Numbered from the stretch's first letter, positions 21,864 to 31,118 are shown. The stretch: 64,000 nucleotides of DNA from Microlunatus parietis (GCF_013407955.1 NZ_JACCBU010000001.1:558001-622000); one strand, 5' to 3'. The notes: a model not told the origin generated them from the sequence alone. Program-made: numbers and translations.

Positions 21864-22844
21864 ATGTCGGCCATGGCGTCGAGCGCGACACGGGACGGAT
21901 CATCGTTCATCGGCGCAGACGGCCACCTTCGGAATGATCCGGAAGCTGTCGCCCTCGTTCATCATCGAGCTCGTGCTGAACCTGCGTTGCGCGGCCTGGC
22001 TGACCTCGAGTTCTTCGGGGCCGAATGGGGCTCGAGCGGCCTCCATTTCGCCGGAAAGTGGAGAGCTTCGGGTGCCGACGTGATCTTGAAGGTCGGCGTG
22101 TCGCCAGCTCAACGCTGGTGGACGGAGACCATCGCCAAGGAAGACCCGAGCCTTGCGCCGATGCTGTTCGCGAGCGGGAGTCGACTCGGCGATATCGACT
22201 TGGGTTGGATCCTGGCGGAGCGGCTGCCTGGCGGTCTCCATCCAGGCTGGTGCGGGCTCGAGTTCGGGATGTTGATGGCGGCCGGCGCCCGCTTCCACCG
22301 CTTGGCCCGCAATCACCCGACCGGGCCCCACTCCGTCGTGACAGTCGATGACGTCGCCGGCTGGATTCGCTCCGCAATGGTGCGCGGCGCGCCCGGACCA
22401 GCAGCATCCATGCTCGACCGCCTCGATCAAGATTGGACGTTCGTCTGTGATGTTTGCCCGCCGGAGATCTGTCACGGTGACCTCCACATGGCCAACGTCC
22501 TCATGCGCACGCCAGCACCGCAGCTCAGTGACGCGGTCTTGATCGACTTCGAACCAAGCTTGATGCCCTGGGCGTTCGAAGCCGCCTATTGCCAGGTCCT
22601 GAATTCCGATCCGGACCGCGTCGGCTGGCAGGGACTCGTACCACTCATGGGTGTGCGACGCGCCGCTCTCGGGCTGCAAACGATCAGCGGCACCGACCTG
22701 AAGCGTGTCGAGGCCATCGCTCTCGGGTGGTACGCACTACGGATGTGGTCGATCCTCGGACCGGATACGGATCCATCCTGGCGTCTCCCATCGGTCTGGC
22801 GTGCCGCAACCGACAGCTACGTCACTCAAGCAATCCGCTCATGA
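21864..22844 (+). CDS. Phosphotransferase / APH-like kinase
   Basis: About 326 residues with the aminoglycoside-phosphotransferase fold. The catalytic loop is ICHGDLHMANVL and the metal-binding motif VLIDFEPS. The N-lobe is short, and a Trp-rich hinge (GAEWGSSGLHFAGKW) precedes VILKVGVSP, the likely ATP lysine. The start is uncertain: ATG 21864 or 21873, as opposed to 21813. The base composition looks less GC-rich than the neighbours. Its stop overlaps the next gene by ATGA, so the two form a unit. The substrate is unknown; a sugar or an amino-sugar is plausible. Confidence 0.68.
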   Translation: MSAMASSATRDGSSFIGADGHLRNDPEAVALVHHRARAEPALRGLADLEFFGAEWGSSGLHFAGKWRASGADVILKVGVSPAQRWWTETIAKEDPSLAPMLFASGSRLGDIDLGWILAERLPGGLHPGWCGLEFGMLMAAGARFHRLARNHPTGPHSVVTVDDVAGWIRSAMVRGAPGPAASMLDRLDQDWTFVCDVCPPEICHGDLHMANVLMRTPAPQLSDAVLIDFEPSLMPWAFEAAYCQVLNSDPDRVGWQGLVPLMGVRRAALGLQTISGTDLKRVEAIALGWYALRMWSILGPDTDPSWRLPSVWRAATDSYVTQAIRS

Positions 22845-23647
22845 CGAACGATGTGAGCCAGGATTGGCCCGTGGGCACTGTTGAACGGCGAGCCGTGCTG
22901 GCCGCAACCGTGCATGATCGAGGAGGGAATCTCCTCGAAGGCCTCCGGAGGTTGGCGACACCGCTGCGCGAGGTCTTCGCCGGGTTCGGTGTGCTCGCGA
23001 CGACAAGGACAGCGCCAGCTGTTGTGTCATTCCTCGAAGTTGATCTTGGCGCGAACGTCGTCCGCGATCGACCATCGGACGAGCACGTCGGGGCACATCG
23101 CCGAGAAGCGGTTCGGCTGGCGCTCGAGTTCAAGCCGTCGATCGTGCTGTACTCGGACCTCGATCACGTGATGCGCTGGATTGAGGCCGACCGGGCCGAG
23201 CTCGAACAGCATCTTGAGGTGCTGCCCGCAGACTTCCTCGTGATCGGTCGGACCGAAGATGCCAGGAGTGCGTGTCCGAGACGGCTGCGCCTAACCGAGG
23301 CCATCGTCAACCACATCTATGAGCTCACCACCGGCCGGGCGTGGGACCTGATGTTCGCCTTCCGGGCGATGTCGCCAGCCGCCGCCCTCGCCATCGTCGA
23401 GCACGGCACCGAGAACTCGATCGCCAGCGACATCGAGTGGCCAATGCTCGCCGAGCAACGAGGTTTGAGCATCGCCTATCGTGAAGCGAACGGGCTGTCG
23501 TATCGAATTGTCGAGGATTTCGACGACGAAGCGGATCGCCACGACACGGATCCGATTGCGTGGGTGACGAGGGTGGAGATCGCGAACCGGCACGCACAGG
23601 CGCTCAAGCCGGTGTGCGTTCCGAGGAGCACCGCGACCACCCAGTAG
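22841..23647 (+). CDS. Unknown protein with glycosyltransferase (GT-A)-like features
   Basis: A 268-residue protein coupled to the upstream kinase. I do not recognise a named family. What can be seen: an N-terminal strand-loop (AVLAATVHDRGGNLLEGLRRL) like the start of GT-A folds, a DxD-like motif in IVLYSDLDHVMRW, then DLMFAFRAMSP and ASDIEWPMLAEQRGL, which resemble the D-x-G-R and D-E-x-L blocks of GT2-type enzymes. These likenesses are weak. It ends only 1 nt before the HNH pseudogene end on the other strand. Confidence 0.4.
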   Translation: MTNDVSQDWPVGTVERRAVLAATVHDRGGNLLEGLRRLATPLREVFAGFGVLATTRTAPAVVSFLEVDLGANVVRDRPSDEHVGAHRREAVRLALEFKPSIVLYSDLDHVMRWIEADRAELEQHLEVLPADFLVIGRTEDARSACPRRLRLTEAIVNHIYELTTGRAWDLMFAFRAMSPAAALAIVEHGTENSIASDIEWPMLAEQRGLSIAYREANGLSYRIVEDFDDEADRHDTDPIAWVTRVEIANRHAQALKPVCVPRSTATTQ

Positions 23648-24440
23648 GTCAGTGGGCGGTCGCGGCCCAGAGGGAGTGGGCGGCCGGTCCGTCACCAAGA
23701 TCATGGGTGCCGGTACGGTTCGTCACGTACACGTGGCCGTGTGGGGATCGGAAGATCATCGTGGTCGGGTCCGGTCTCCGCCGCGACCAACCGCCATGGG
23801 TGACCGCCCGGGTGCGCCGTGAGGCGCTTGTTGATCGAGTGGAGGTGAGAGGCCTGCACCGTGGTTCTGTCGCAGCAGGACTGCGAAGCTGAGGGCAGCC
23901 TGTCCCGGGAGGTGCCGGGATGGGTGGAAGCGGCCCTGACGATGCCGGGACGTGTCAGTACTGCCAGATGGTGCGGGTCCGGCTAGCGAGGACGGAAAGG
24001 TAGACGCGAGAAACCGGCGTATACGTCCCTCAATGACACACCGGCTCGAAACCTGGCGGATCAGGGCCGGATGCGACGCGCACCCGCTGTTGATCATCGA
24101 TTGGTGATCTTGTGGGGAACTTCCTGGAGCTATTCGAGCGGCGATAGGAAGGCTGTGGTGAAGGTCTGTGGCGTAGCCACAGCGAGGTCGCAGGGTCCAA
24201 GTCGGCTGCCTCCTTCGTCGAGCGATCAACAAGTGAACACGGGAACCGTCCCCGGTCCGCCTCAGAACGCCACACAGCCGGTGTGAGCGTGGGGGCTGGG
24301 TTCACCGTCGACCGATCGGTCGGGGACGGGGCGGAGCCGTCGTAGTAGTCGCGGGAGTCACGACCCGCCATCGGAGTCCGGGAGAGCCGGTCACAGGGCG
24401 AAGGGCGGCAGTGGTATCGAGAAGAGAATTGGAGATTGTC

Positions 24441-25907
24441 ATGCCGAAAGACGCTGCCCCGAACGGGGACGCCTCGCTGCCGATAGTGCCGGATGGTCCT
24501 CGGCGGCGGGTATCGGGGATTCAGGCCAAACTTCACCGTTGGGCGGTGGCCGATCCCGGCCGCCGGTTCGACGATCTGTTTAATCTCGTGCATGACCCGG
24601 CCACGCTGATCATGGCGTGGGATCGGGTCGCGGGCAATCGCGGAGCTGTGACGGCGGGTTCGGACGGGTGGACAGTCGCCCGGATCGAACGCGAGGTCGG
24701 AGTCACGCGGTTCCTGGACGATCTACGCTCCTTGATCAAGTCTGGGGAGTTTCGGCCGCAACCGGTGCGGGAACGCAAGATTCCCAAACCGGGCGGGGCC
24801 GGGAAGGTCCGCCGGTTGGGGATTCCGACGGTGATTGACCGGGTCGTCCAGGCCGCGTTGAAGCTGGTGCTGGAACCAATCTTCGAGGCCGACTTTCAGC
24901 CGGTCTCCTACGGGTTCCGGCCCGAACGGCGCGCACACGACGCAATCGCCGAGATCCACCAGTACGGCACCAACGGATACCGCTGGGTGCTCGATGCTGA
25001 CATCGAGGCGTGTTTCGACCGGATCGACCACGCGGCCCTGATGGACCGGGTGCGGCTCCGGGTCAAAGACAAGCGCGTGTTGCGGCTGGTGAAGGCGTTC
25101 CTCAAAGCCGGGATCTTGACCGAACTCGGCGAGGTTGAGGACACCAACACCGGCACTCCGCAAGGCGGCATCCTGTCCCCGCTCCTGGCCAATATTGCGC
25201 TGTCAGTGCTCGACGAGCACGTCCAGCAGCCATGGCAGCCAGGCGGGTCGATGTCGACTCAGCAACGACGTAAAACACGGGTCCAGAAAGGTGAGCCGAA
25301 CTGGCGGATCGTCCGCTACGCCGACGATTTCGTCGTTCTGGTCCACGGTGAACGGGCCCATGTCGAGGGCCTACACGAGAAGATCATTCAGGTGCTTGCA
25401 CCGATCGGATTGACGCTGTCAGAGGCGAAAACCCAGATCGTGCACATGAGTGAGGGGTTCGACTTCCTCGGGTTCCACATCCAGTGGAAACGAAAACGAG
25501 GAACGCAGAGATGGTACGTCTACACCTTCGTCGCGAAACGACCGATCCGGTCGATCCGGGACAAGATTCGTGCCCTGACCCCCAGAACGTCACAGCAAGA
25601 GCTCAGGAACGTGCTGATCCGGATCAACCAGATCAGTCGCGGCTGGACCAACTATTTCAAGCACGCCGTCGCGAAACACACCTTCAGCCACCTCTATTGG
25701 TTTACCGGGTGGCGGATCGTGCACATGATGCGAACCCGGCACCGCTGGAAATGGAAGGACGTCCGACGCTGGCTCGTCACCCCCACCGGAAGATGGAGGC
25801 CGATCAGCGCGGACGGGATCGTACTGTTCAACCCGGCAGCGGAACCGATCACTCGCTACCGCTACCGCGGCTACAAGATCCCCAACCCCTGGACCCACAC
25901 TGTCTGA
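24441..25907 (+). CDS. ltrA: Group II intron reverse transcriptase/maturase
   Basis: A 488-residue intron-encoded protein. RT motifs are in order: VRRLGIPTVIDRVVQ, SYGFRPERRAHDAI, the DIEACFDRIDH motif, GTPQGGILSPLLANI, the catalytic YADDFVVL, and FLGFHIQW. The maturase domain X follows (LRNVLIRINQISRGWTNYFKH, then the HLYWFTGWRI region). I saw no HNH endonuclease domain at the C-terminus, so it probably inserts without second-strand cutting. ATG 24441 has GGAG six bases upstream. It needs the flanking intron RNA for activity. Confidence 0.93.
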   Translation: MPKDAAPNGDASLPIVPDGPRRRVSGIQAKLHRWAVADPGRRFDDLFNLVHDPATLIMAWDRVAGNRGAVTAGSDGWTVARIEREVGVTRFLDDLRSLIKSGEFRPQPVRERKIPKPGGAGKVRRLGIPTVIDRVVQAALKLVLEPIFEADFQPVSYGFRPERRAHDAIAEIHQYGTNGYRWVLDADIEACFDRIDHAALMDRVRLRVKDKRVLRLVKAFLKAGILTELGEVEDTNTGTPQGGILSPLLANIALSVLDEHVQQPWQPGGSMSTQQRRKTRVQKGEPNWRIVRYADDFVVLVHGERAHVEGLHEKIIQVLAPIGLTLSEAKTQIVHMSEGFDFLGFHIQWKRKRGTQRWYVYTFVAKRPIRSIRDKIRALTPRTSQQELRNVLIRINQISRGWTNYFKHAVAKHTFSHLYWFTGWRIVHMMRTRHRWKWKDVRRWLVTPTGRWRPISADGIVLFNPAAEPITRYRYRGYKIPNPWTHTV

Positions 25908-25932
25908 ACCAACCCACCGGCAGAACCATGGA

Positions 25933-26024
25933 GAGCCCGGTGCGTGGAAACACGCACGCCGGGTTCGGAGAGCGGCCTGGGGAAACGGACCGGGAGCAAT
26001 CCCGACACCGCGCCCCAGGCCGAC
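25933..26024 (+). ncRNA. Group II intron domains V and VI
   Basis: Domain V at 25933-25966 has the standard 34-nt hairpin: GAGCC and GGGTTC ends, a GTGCG/CGCAC upper stem and a GAAA-type loop. Domain VI at 25973-26022 has 10-bp closing arms CGGCCTGGGG/CCCCAGGCCG and an inner CGGGA-GCAA-TCCCG hairpin. Domain V is the catalytic core; domain VI carries the branch point. Confidence 0.85.
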
Positions 26025-27294
26025 TCAACTGTTCGAACCGGTCCATCGGGCACAGTTTCTCGACCCGGGTTTGGCCGGGCGGTCCGTCCTTGTGCTGGTA
26101 CGGCTCGGTGTGGTCAAGATCAAGACGCCGGGTCGACGTCGACCACGGGAACGCGCTCGCGGGCTGCCGCAACAACACCTGATCACGAAAACGCGGCGGG
26201 ATCTCGTAGTCGTCCACCGCCGGCGGCACGTCGTTCAGTTCGATCACCGGCCGGACCACGACCCGATCATGGCCCAGCCAGTCACCGATCACACTCTTCA
26301 GCACCGGACCGACCTCGGACACCCGGCACACACCGTCACCGTCGACGAGGTCCTCGGCCGCGATGTGCACGATCATCGTGGTGGTCGGCCGCAACACGGT
26401 CGGGTCCAGTTGCGCGACGATCCGATCGACCGCTGCCTGGAACATCGCCGACTCCACCTCAACCCGGGCCGGGCGGTCCCGCAACGCCGGATGCACCTCG
26501 GACTCCTCGATCACCGCATCCGGCTCATCGTCGGGAGTGAGCGCCTCGATCGACTCGGCGAGATCCTCGTCGAACAGTTCCGGCTGGCGCCGCCTGGCCA
26601 GGAGCCGGGTGATCGCGCCGACGTCACCGAGCAGTCCGAACGCTTCGGCCCGCCGCTCATCGGCCGTGCCTTCATCGAGGCGGTCCGCCAATTCCTGGAC
26701 GCGGCCGTACACGCGGGCCGCGGCCAGCGGTTCCAGCCGGGCGAAGAGCCCTCTGTGGCCGTTGTCGTCGGCCTGCGACTTCCACACCCCGACCTGGTTG
26801 CGCCGCTGCTCGTACTCCGCACGGGCCCGGTCCCCATCGACCCGCAGGATCGCCGCCTCGGTCACATCCCGCACCTTGCCGAACGGCTGCGCGCCGGCGA
26901 TCCGGGCGACCGCCCGATCCACCGCGGCGGCATTCTCCACCGACAGGTCGTGCGTCATCCGGGCCAGCTGGCAGGCCTGCCACCAGCTCCAGCATCGCCA
27001 GGTCATTCACCGCCGGCGTGCCCGCACCACCCGGCCGGACCGCCTGCCATCCCCGGCCCGTCACCCATGATCGACTCCGCCGGATACGCATCCGCCCAGG
27101 CCGCGGTCAGCACCAAGATCTTGTTCGCGGCCGCGATCCGGGCACGCTTCACCTCGCCGGCGGCCTTGAGGACGTCATCGGTGCCGTAACCGGCGACCTC
27201 CGACTCCAGTGATTCGAACATGTCAGCTATTCTAGCATGATCAACCGACAGATATCCCAACAAAACAAGGGAATCTAGGGGTGATCTTGGCTCC

Positions 27295-27315
27295 GCCCTT
27301 CGACAGGCTCGGGGC
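27295..27315. repeat. TTCGACAGGCTCAG-type palindromic repeat, single copy
   Basis: GCCCTTCGACAGGCTCGGGGC lies in the spacer between the HNH pseudogene and iscS, 15 nt from the iscS stop, where a terminator could be. One base differs from the consensus, but the outer GCCC/GGGC arms still pair. Confidence 0.75.
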
Positions 27316-27329
27316 ATGCGAGCAGCGGG

Positions 27330-28496
27330 TTACCAGGAGGACAAGGAGCCGGCCGCGCGAGCCCGTACGACAATGTCGGGCAGGACGGCCAGCAGTCGAT
27401 CAAGATCAACATCGCTGGTCGTACGGCCGAAGGAGAACCTGACGGCGGACCGGGCCTCGGCGGGGGTACGGCCCATCGCCAGGAGCACGTGCGACGGCTC
27501 GGTGACGCCGGCGGAGCAGGCGGCTCCGGCGGACGCGTCGATGCCGGCCTGGTCGAGCAGCAGCACGATCGCGTCGGCGTCGCAGCCGTCGAAGGATGCG
27601 TTGACGATGCCCGGCAGCACCTCGTCGGGGGCGGTCGGGCCGTTCACGCGGACGCCGGGCAGGGTCGCCAGCCCGGCGGTCAGCCGGTCCCGCAACGCCC
27701 GCAGCCGTACCGCATGATCAGCCCGGTCGGCGATCGAGGCATCGACTGCGGCGGCGAACCCGGCGACGGAGGGTACGTCGAGCGTCCCGGACCGTACGTC
27801 ACGCTCCTGGCCGCCGCCGTGCAGCACCGGAGTGAGGGTCAACTCCCGCCGGGCGAACAGGGCGCCGACGCCGACCGGCCCGCCGAGCTTGTGGCCGGTC
27901 ACGGTGAGCAGGTCGAGCCCGCTGGCGGCGAAGTCGACCGGCAACGTCCCGGCAGCCTGGACCCCGTCGGAATGGGCCAGCGCGCCGATCCGGTGCGCGG
28001 CCTCGGCGATCGCCGGAACCGGCTGCACGGTGCCGATCTCGTTGTTGGCCCAGATCACCGACACCAGTGCGGTGTCCTGGCCGCCGACTGCGCCGGGATC
28101 GACCCGGCCCTCGGCGTCCACGGGCAACACATCGACGACGGCGCCCTGCTCGCGACCCAGCCAGTCGGCCGACTCCAGCACGGCGTGGTGCTCGATCGCG
28201 CTGATCGCGACCCGGTTCCGGGCCGGGTCGGCCGACCGCGCGGCCCAGAAACCGCCCTTGATCGCCAGGTTGTCCGCCTCGGTCCCGCCCGCCGTGAAGA
28301 TCACCTCGGTCGGGTGGGCCCCGAACGCCGCCGCGACCGCCTCCCGGCTCTCCTCCACCACCCGCCGGGCGTCCCGGCCTGAACCGTGCAGCGAGGAAGG
28401 ATTGCCCAGCCGAGCCAGCTCCCGGGTGATCGCCTCGATCGCGGCCGGCACCAGAGCGGTGGTCGCCGCGTGATCGAGATAAACCCGGTTCGTCAC
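27330..28496 (-). CDS. iscS: Cysteine desulfurase
   Basis: PLP enzyme that takes sulfur from cysteine for Fe-S clusters and tRNA thiolation. The 388-residue protein has the opening VYLDHAATT, SAIEHHAVLES with the PLP-stacking His, the Schiff-base lysine in TVTGHKLGGPVG and the catalytic cysteine in SAGAACSAGVTEPSHVL. The GTG start at 28496 fits the family N-terminus. It corresponds to Rv3025c by position, downstream of etfA on the same strand and upstream of mnmA in the conserved block. Confidence 0.94.
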   Translation of the reverse strand: MTNRVYLDHAATTALVPAAIEAITRELARLGNPSSLHGSGRDARRVVEESREAVAAAFGAHPTEVIFTAGGTEADNLAIKGGFWAARSADPARNRVAISAIEHHAVLESADWLGREQGAVVDVLPVDAEGRVDPGAVGGQDTALVSVIWANNEIGTVQPVPAIAEAAHRIGALAHSDGVQAAGTLPVDFAASGLDLLTVTGHKLGGPVGVGALFARRELTLTPVLHGGGQERDVRSGTLDVPSVAGFAAAVDASIADRADHAVRLRALRDRLTAGLATLPGVRVNGPTAPDEVLPGIVNASFDGCDADAIVLLLDQAGIDASAGAACSAGVTEPSHVLLAMGRTPAEARSAVRFSFGRTTSDVDLDRLLAVLPDIVVRARAAGSLSSW

Positions 28497-28523
28497 CGGG
28501 CCAAGACTAATAAGGTTCCGCCC

Positions 28524-29003
28524 ATGATCGGGTACGTGCTCGGGGCGCCGGGGTCGGGCAAGACGACGCTGATCCCCCACCTCCGCCCGCGGCTGCCGGG
28601 CTGGACCGTCCTGGACGGCGACGCGCTGATGCCGGACGCGGAGCGGCTCGCCGGAGCGCCGATCGCCTCCACCCCGGCGACCTGGCCGGCCTACGAAGGG
28701 CTGCTCCGCACGGTCATCGAACTGGTGCTGCCGAATCCGGTGTTGCTGCTCTGGGTCTGCACCCCGGAGGAACTGCAGGGCTGGCCGGGCGGTCCGTGGC
28801 TGCTGCTCGACTGCGCCGACGCCGAGCGCCAGGCCAGGCTGGCGTCCCGGGACGACCCCGCGGTGATCATGGAGGGCGTGACCGACGCGGCCGCCTATCG
28901 CAAGCTCGGGCTGCCGCGGGTGGATTCGACCGAGCGGGACCCGGGCGATGTCGCCGCGGAGGTCGTCCACAAGATCACGTCCGCGGCCGTGCCCCGGCGC
29001 TGA
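28524..29003 (+). CDS. Small P-loop ATPase/kinase
   Basis: A 159-residue protein starting MIGYVLGAPGSGKTTL, with Walker A at residues 8-15. A Walker B-like hydrophobic stretch PWLLLDCADAER lies near residue 90. The general layout is that of a small nucleotide or metabolite kinase; the substrate is unknown. It diverges from iscS with a 27-nt spacer. Its 3' end (28938-29003) is partly repeated at 29336-29401, overlapping the end of etfA, which suggests a local duplication. Confidence 0.68.
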   Translation: MIGYVLGAPGSGKTTLIPHLRPRLPGWTVLDGDALMPDAERLAGAPIASTPATWPAYEGLLRTVIELVLPNPVLLLWVCTPEELQGWPGGPWLLLDCADAERQARLASRDDPAVIMEGVTDAAAYRKLGLPRVDSTERDPGDVAAEVVHKITSAAVPRR

Positions 29004-29009
29004 AGGTTC

Positions 29010-29312
29010 AACGCCGCAGGCGCTCCTGGAGGGCAAACTTCACGGTCGGCCCGGTTGTGCCAGTGGGTACGGAACTCGACGGCGCCGCAGCCGAGGTCGT
29101 CGAAGGCGCGGCCCAGCAGGAGAACCGGCGCCTCGAGATCGGCTCCACCTGGCTCGGCCGGGACGCAAGTCGGGCGACGGGATGTGCGTGTACCAGGTCC
29201 GCCACAGTTCGCCGACCCGTACGGCAGCCGCCAGATCGTCCCGATGCCCCTGCCCCAAGGGTTCCAGGCGGACGAACTCGTTCTCCAGCTGAGGCGCACC
29301 AAGGAATCCCAC
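29010..29312 (-). pseudogene. Decayed GNAT-family acetyltransferase
   Basis: The minus strand reads as GNAT pieces in different frames. An N-terminal part (29312 to about 29169) includes LENEFVRLEPLGQGHRDDLA and ELWRTWYTHIPSPD. A C-terminal part (29131 to about 29036) has LLLGRAFDDLGCGAVEFRTH and WHNRADREV. The middle, some 60 residues, and the true C-terminus are missing. M. tuberculosis has a GNAT gene (Rv3027c) at the same place between etfA and iscS, so this may be the worn ancestral gene. The rest of 29004-29372 shows nothing else coding. Confidence 0.55.
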
Positions 29313-29335
29313 GCCGTCAACCTATCCCGAGCCGC

Positions 29336-29401
29336 GACCCCGGCGACGTCGCCGCCGGGGTCGCGCACAAGATCATTTGCGGGACTTCACCTCGGCGGTG
29401 A
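29336..29401. repeat. Partial duplicate of the 3' end of the P-loop gene
   Basis: Aligns with 28938-29003, the end of the P-loop gene. The first 42 bases differ at about six positions (peptides DPGDVAAEVVHKI and [13 protein letters not shown]); the rest is looser. It overlaps the last bases of etfA on the other strand. Confidence 0.45.
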
Positions 29402-30326
29402 CGGCCGGCAGCACGGCGTGCAGGTCGCCGACGATGCCGAGGTCGGCCAAGGCGAAGATCGGCGCCTCGGGATCCTTGTTGATCACCACGATCGACTTCG
29501 AGGTCTGCATGCCGGCCCGGTGCTGGATGGCACCGGAGATGCCGGCCGCGACGTAGAGCTGCGGCGACACGGTCTTGCCGGTCTGGCCGACCTGGTACGC
29601 GTGCGGATACCAACCGGAGTCGACCGCAGCCCGGGACGCGCCGACGGCCGCGCCGAGCACGTCGGCCAGTTCCTCGACCGGACCGAAGTTGCCGCCGGTG
29701 CCGCGGCCGCCGGCGACGACGATCGCCGCCTCGGTCAGCTCGGGACGACCACTGGCCTGCTTCGGCTCCACCTTGACGATCCGCGCCTTCCGGGCCGCGT
29801 CGCCGATGGTCACCGCGGCGGTCTCGACCGCCGGCTCGGCCGGCGCCTGTTCCGGCGCGACGGCGTTGGCCTTCACGGTGATCACCGGGGCGCCGCGGGT
29901 GATCTTGGAACGGACGCTCCAGTTGCCGGCGAACACCGACTGGGTGGTGATCACCTCGCCGTCGACGACCTCCAGGTCGACGGCGTCCGTGATCAACCCG
30001 GACTCCAGCTTGAAGGCCACCCGGGCGGCGATCTCCTTGCCGTCCACGGTGGAGCTGATCAAGATCGCGGCCGGCTGCAGCGGCTGCGCGACCTGGGCCA
30101 GCGCGTCGGCCTTCGGCGCGATCAGGAACTCGTCCAGCGCCGGGTCGTCCACGGAGATGATCTTGGTGGCGCCGTACTCGCCCAGCTTCGGCGCGGCGGT
30201 CTCGGCACCGGCGCCGAGGACGACGGCAACCGGCTCGCCGATCCGGCGGGCCAGGGTGAGCAGTTCCAGGGCCGGCTTGGCCACCTGGCCGTCGGTGTGC
30301 TCGACCAGGACAACGACTGTCGACAT
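29373..30326 (-). CDS. etfA: Electron transfer flavoprotein, alpha subunit
   Basis: FAD-binding subunit of ETF, which takes electrons from acyl-CoA dehydrogenases and related enzymes. The 317-residue protein has a variable N-terminal half and the conserved C-terminal FAD domain: [40 protein letters not shown] and [18 protein letters not shown]. It starts 12 nt after the etfB stop. Corresponds to Rv3028c by position. Confidence 0.95.
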   Translation of the reverse strand: MSTVVVLVEHTDGQVAKPALELLTLARRIGEPVAVVLGAGAETAAPKLGEYGATKIISVDDPALDEFLIAPKADALAQVAQPLQPAAILISSTVDGKEIAARVAFKLESGLITDAVDLEVVDGEVITTQSVFAGNWSVRSKITRGAPVITVKANAVAPEQAPAEPAVETAAVTIGDAARKARIVKVEPKQASGRPELTEAAIVVAGGRGTGGNFGPVEELADVLGAAVGASRAAVDSGWYPHAYQVGQTGKTVSPQLYVAAGISGAIQHRAGMQTSKSIVVINKDPEAPIFALADLGIVGDLHAVLPAVTAEVKSRK

Positions 30327-30338
30327 CAGGTCTCCCTC

Positions 30339-31118
30339 TCAGACGTACTTGCCGGCGGACAGGAACTCGACAAAGGCGGCGGCACCGCTGCCGTCGGCGT
30401 CGGTGACGACCTGGCCGGCCTGCTTCGGCGGCCGCGGCTGGGTCTCGGCGACGGCGGTCCAGGCGCCGTCGAAGCCCAGGTCGGCCGGATCCAGGCCGAG
30501 GTCGGCGACGGTCCACTCCTCCACCGGCTTCTTCTTCGCGGCCAGGATGCCCTTCATCGACGGATAGCGGGCCTCGCCCGACTGGTCGGTGACGCTGACG
30601 ATCGCCGGCAGGTCGGCCTCGACCGTCTGGCTGGCCACGTCGCCGTCGCGCCGGATCGACACCGTGCTCCCCTCGACCGCGACGGTCGCCCCGAAGCTCA
30701 ACGCCGGCCAGCCGAGCCGCTCCGAGAGCAGCGCGGCCATCACGCCCATGGTGCCGTCGGTGGACGACATGCCGGTGATCACCAGATCCGGTTCCAGCCG
30801 CTGGATCGCCGCGGCGAGGATGGCGCTGGTGCCGATCACGTCGGTGCCGTGCACGGCGTCGTCGCAGACGTGGACGCCGGCCGAGGCACCCATCTGCAGC
30901 GCCCGCTTGATCGCGTCGGCGGCGTCGTCCGGTCCGACGGTCAGCGCGACCACCTCGACGTCGTCGCCGTCGTCGGCCAGTTGCAGCGCCTGCTCGACGG
31001 CGTACTCGTCGAGCTCGGACAGCAGGCCGTCGACGCTCCGGTCGACCGTCCCGTCATCGGTGAACGTTCGGTCGCCGGTGGCATCCGGCACATACTTGAC
31101 CAGCGTCACGATCTTCAT
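30339..31118 (-). CDS. etfB: Electron transfer flavoprotein, beta subunit
   Basis: AMP-binding partner of EtfA, 259 residues. It begins MKIVTLVKYVPDATGDR and contains the AMP-pocket region VGPDDAADAIKRALQMGA, then GMSSTDGTMGVMAALLSERLG and the recognition-loop region YPSMKGILAAKKKP. First gene of the etfBA operon. The palindrome TTACTGACGAGTAA (31154-31167) lies 36 nt upstream and is a candidate operator. Confidence 0.95.
   Translation of the reverse strand: MKIVTLVKYVPDATGDRTFTDDGTVDRSVDGLLSELDEYAVEQALQLADDGDDVEVVALTVGPDDAADAIKRALQMGASAGVHVCDDAVHGTDVIGTSAILAAAIQRLEPDLVITGMSSTDGTMGVMAALLSERLGWPALSFGATVAVEGSTVSIRRDGDVASQTVEADLPAIVSVTDQSGEARYPSMKGILAAKKKPVEEWTVADLGLDPADLGFDGAWTAVAETQPRPPKQAGQVVTDADGSGAAAFVEFLSAGKYV

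Larger units (their letters stand above)
23812..26024 (+). mobile_element. Group II intron with internal reverse transcriptase, inserted antisense in an HNH gene
   Basis: The 5' end is placed at GTGCG (23812), matching the GUGYG consensus, directly after the HNH C-terminal part. A roughly 630-nt structured region (domains I-III) precedes the RT gene in domain IV. Domains V and VI follow the RT at 25933-26024, ending CCGAC. The intron lies on the strand opposite the HNH gene, so splicing could not restore that mRNA. The right boundary is uncertain by one base: joining after 26023 restores the HNH frame, while ending in AC (26024) fits the usual intron end. Confidence 0.85.
23649..27221 (-). 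pseudogene. DUF222/HNH endonuclease (13E12-type), frameshifted and split by a group II intron
   Basis: Pieces on the minus strand together make one DUF222-HNH protein. The N-terminus starts MFESLESEVAGYGTDD (ATG 27221) and stays open to about 27050. A short part (GTPAVNDLAMLELVAG) is in a second frame. The long DUF222 part begins MTHDLSVENAAAVDRA in a third frame and reaches the HNH core LDLDHTEPY and CPMDRFEQL just right of the intron. The C-terminus (THGGWSRRRPDP to AHSLWAATAH, stop at 23649) lies left of it. Two frameshifts, near 27050 and 26975, plus the intron mean it cannot make an intact protein. A -10-like TAGAAT lies just upstream of the ATG. Confidence 0.8.

Noticed and set aside
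23652..23811. Separate short gene between the GT-like gene and the intron
   Set aside because: The minus strand reads as the C-terminus of the HNH protein, so it belongs to the pseudogene.
28796..29401. 201-codon plus-strand frame after the P-loop gene
   Set aside because: It starts inside the P-loop gene in another frame. The duplicated end is real sequence similarity but no intact gene is present.
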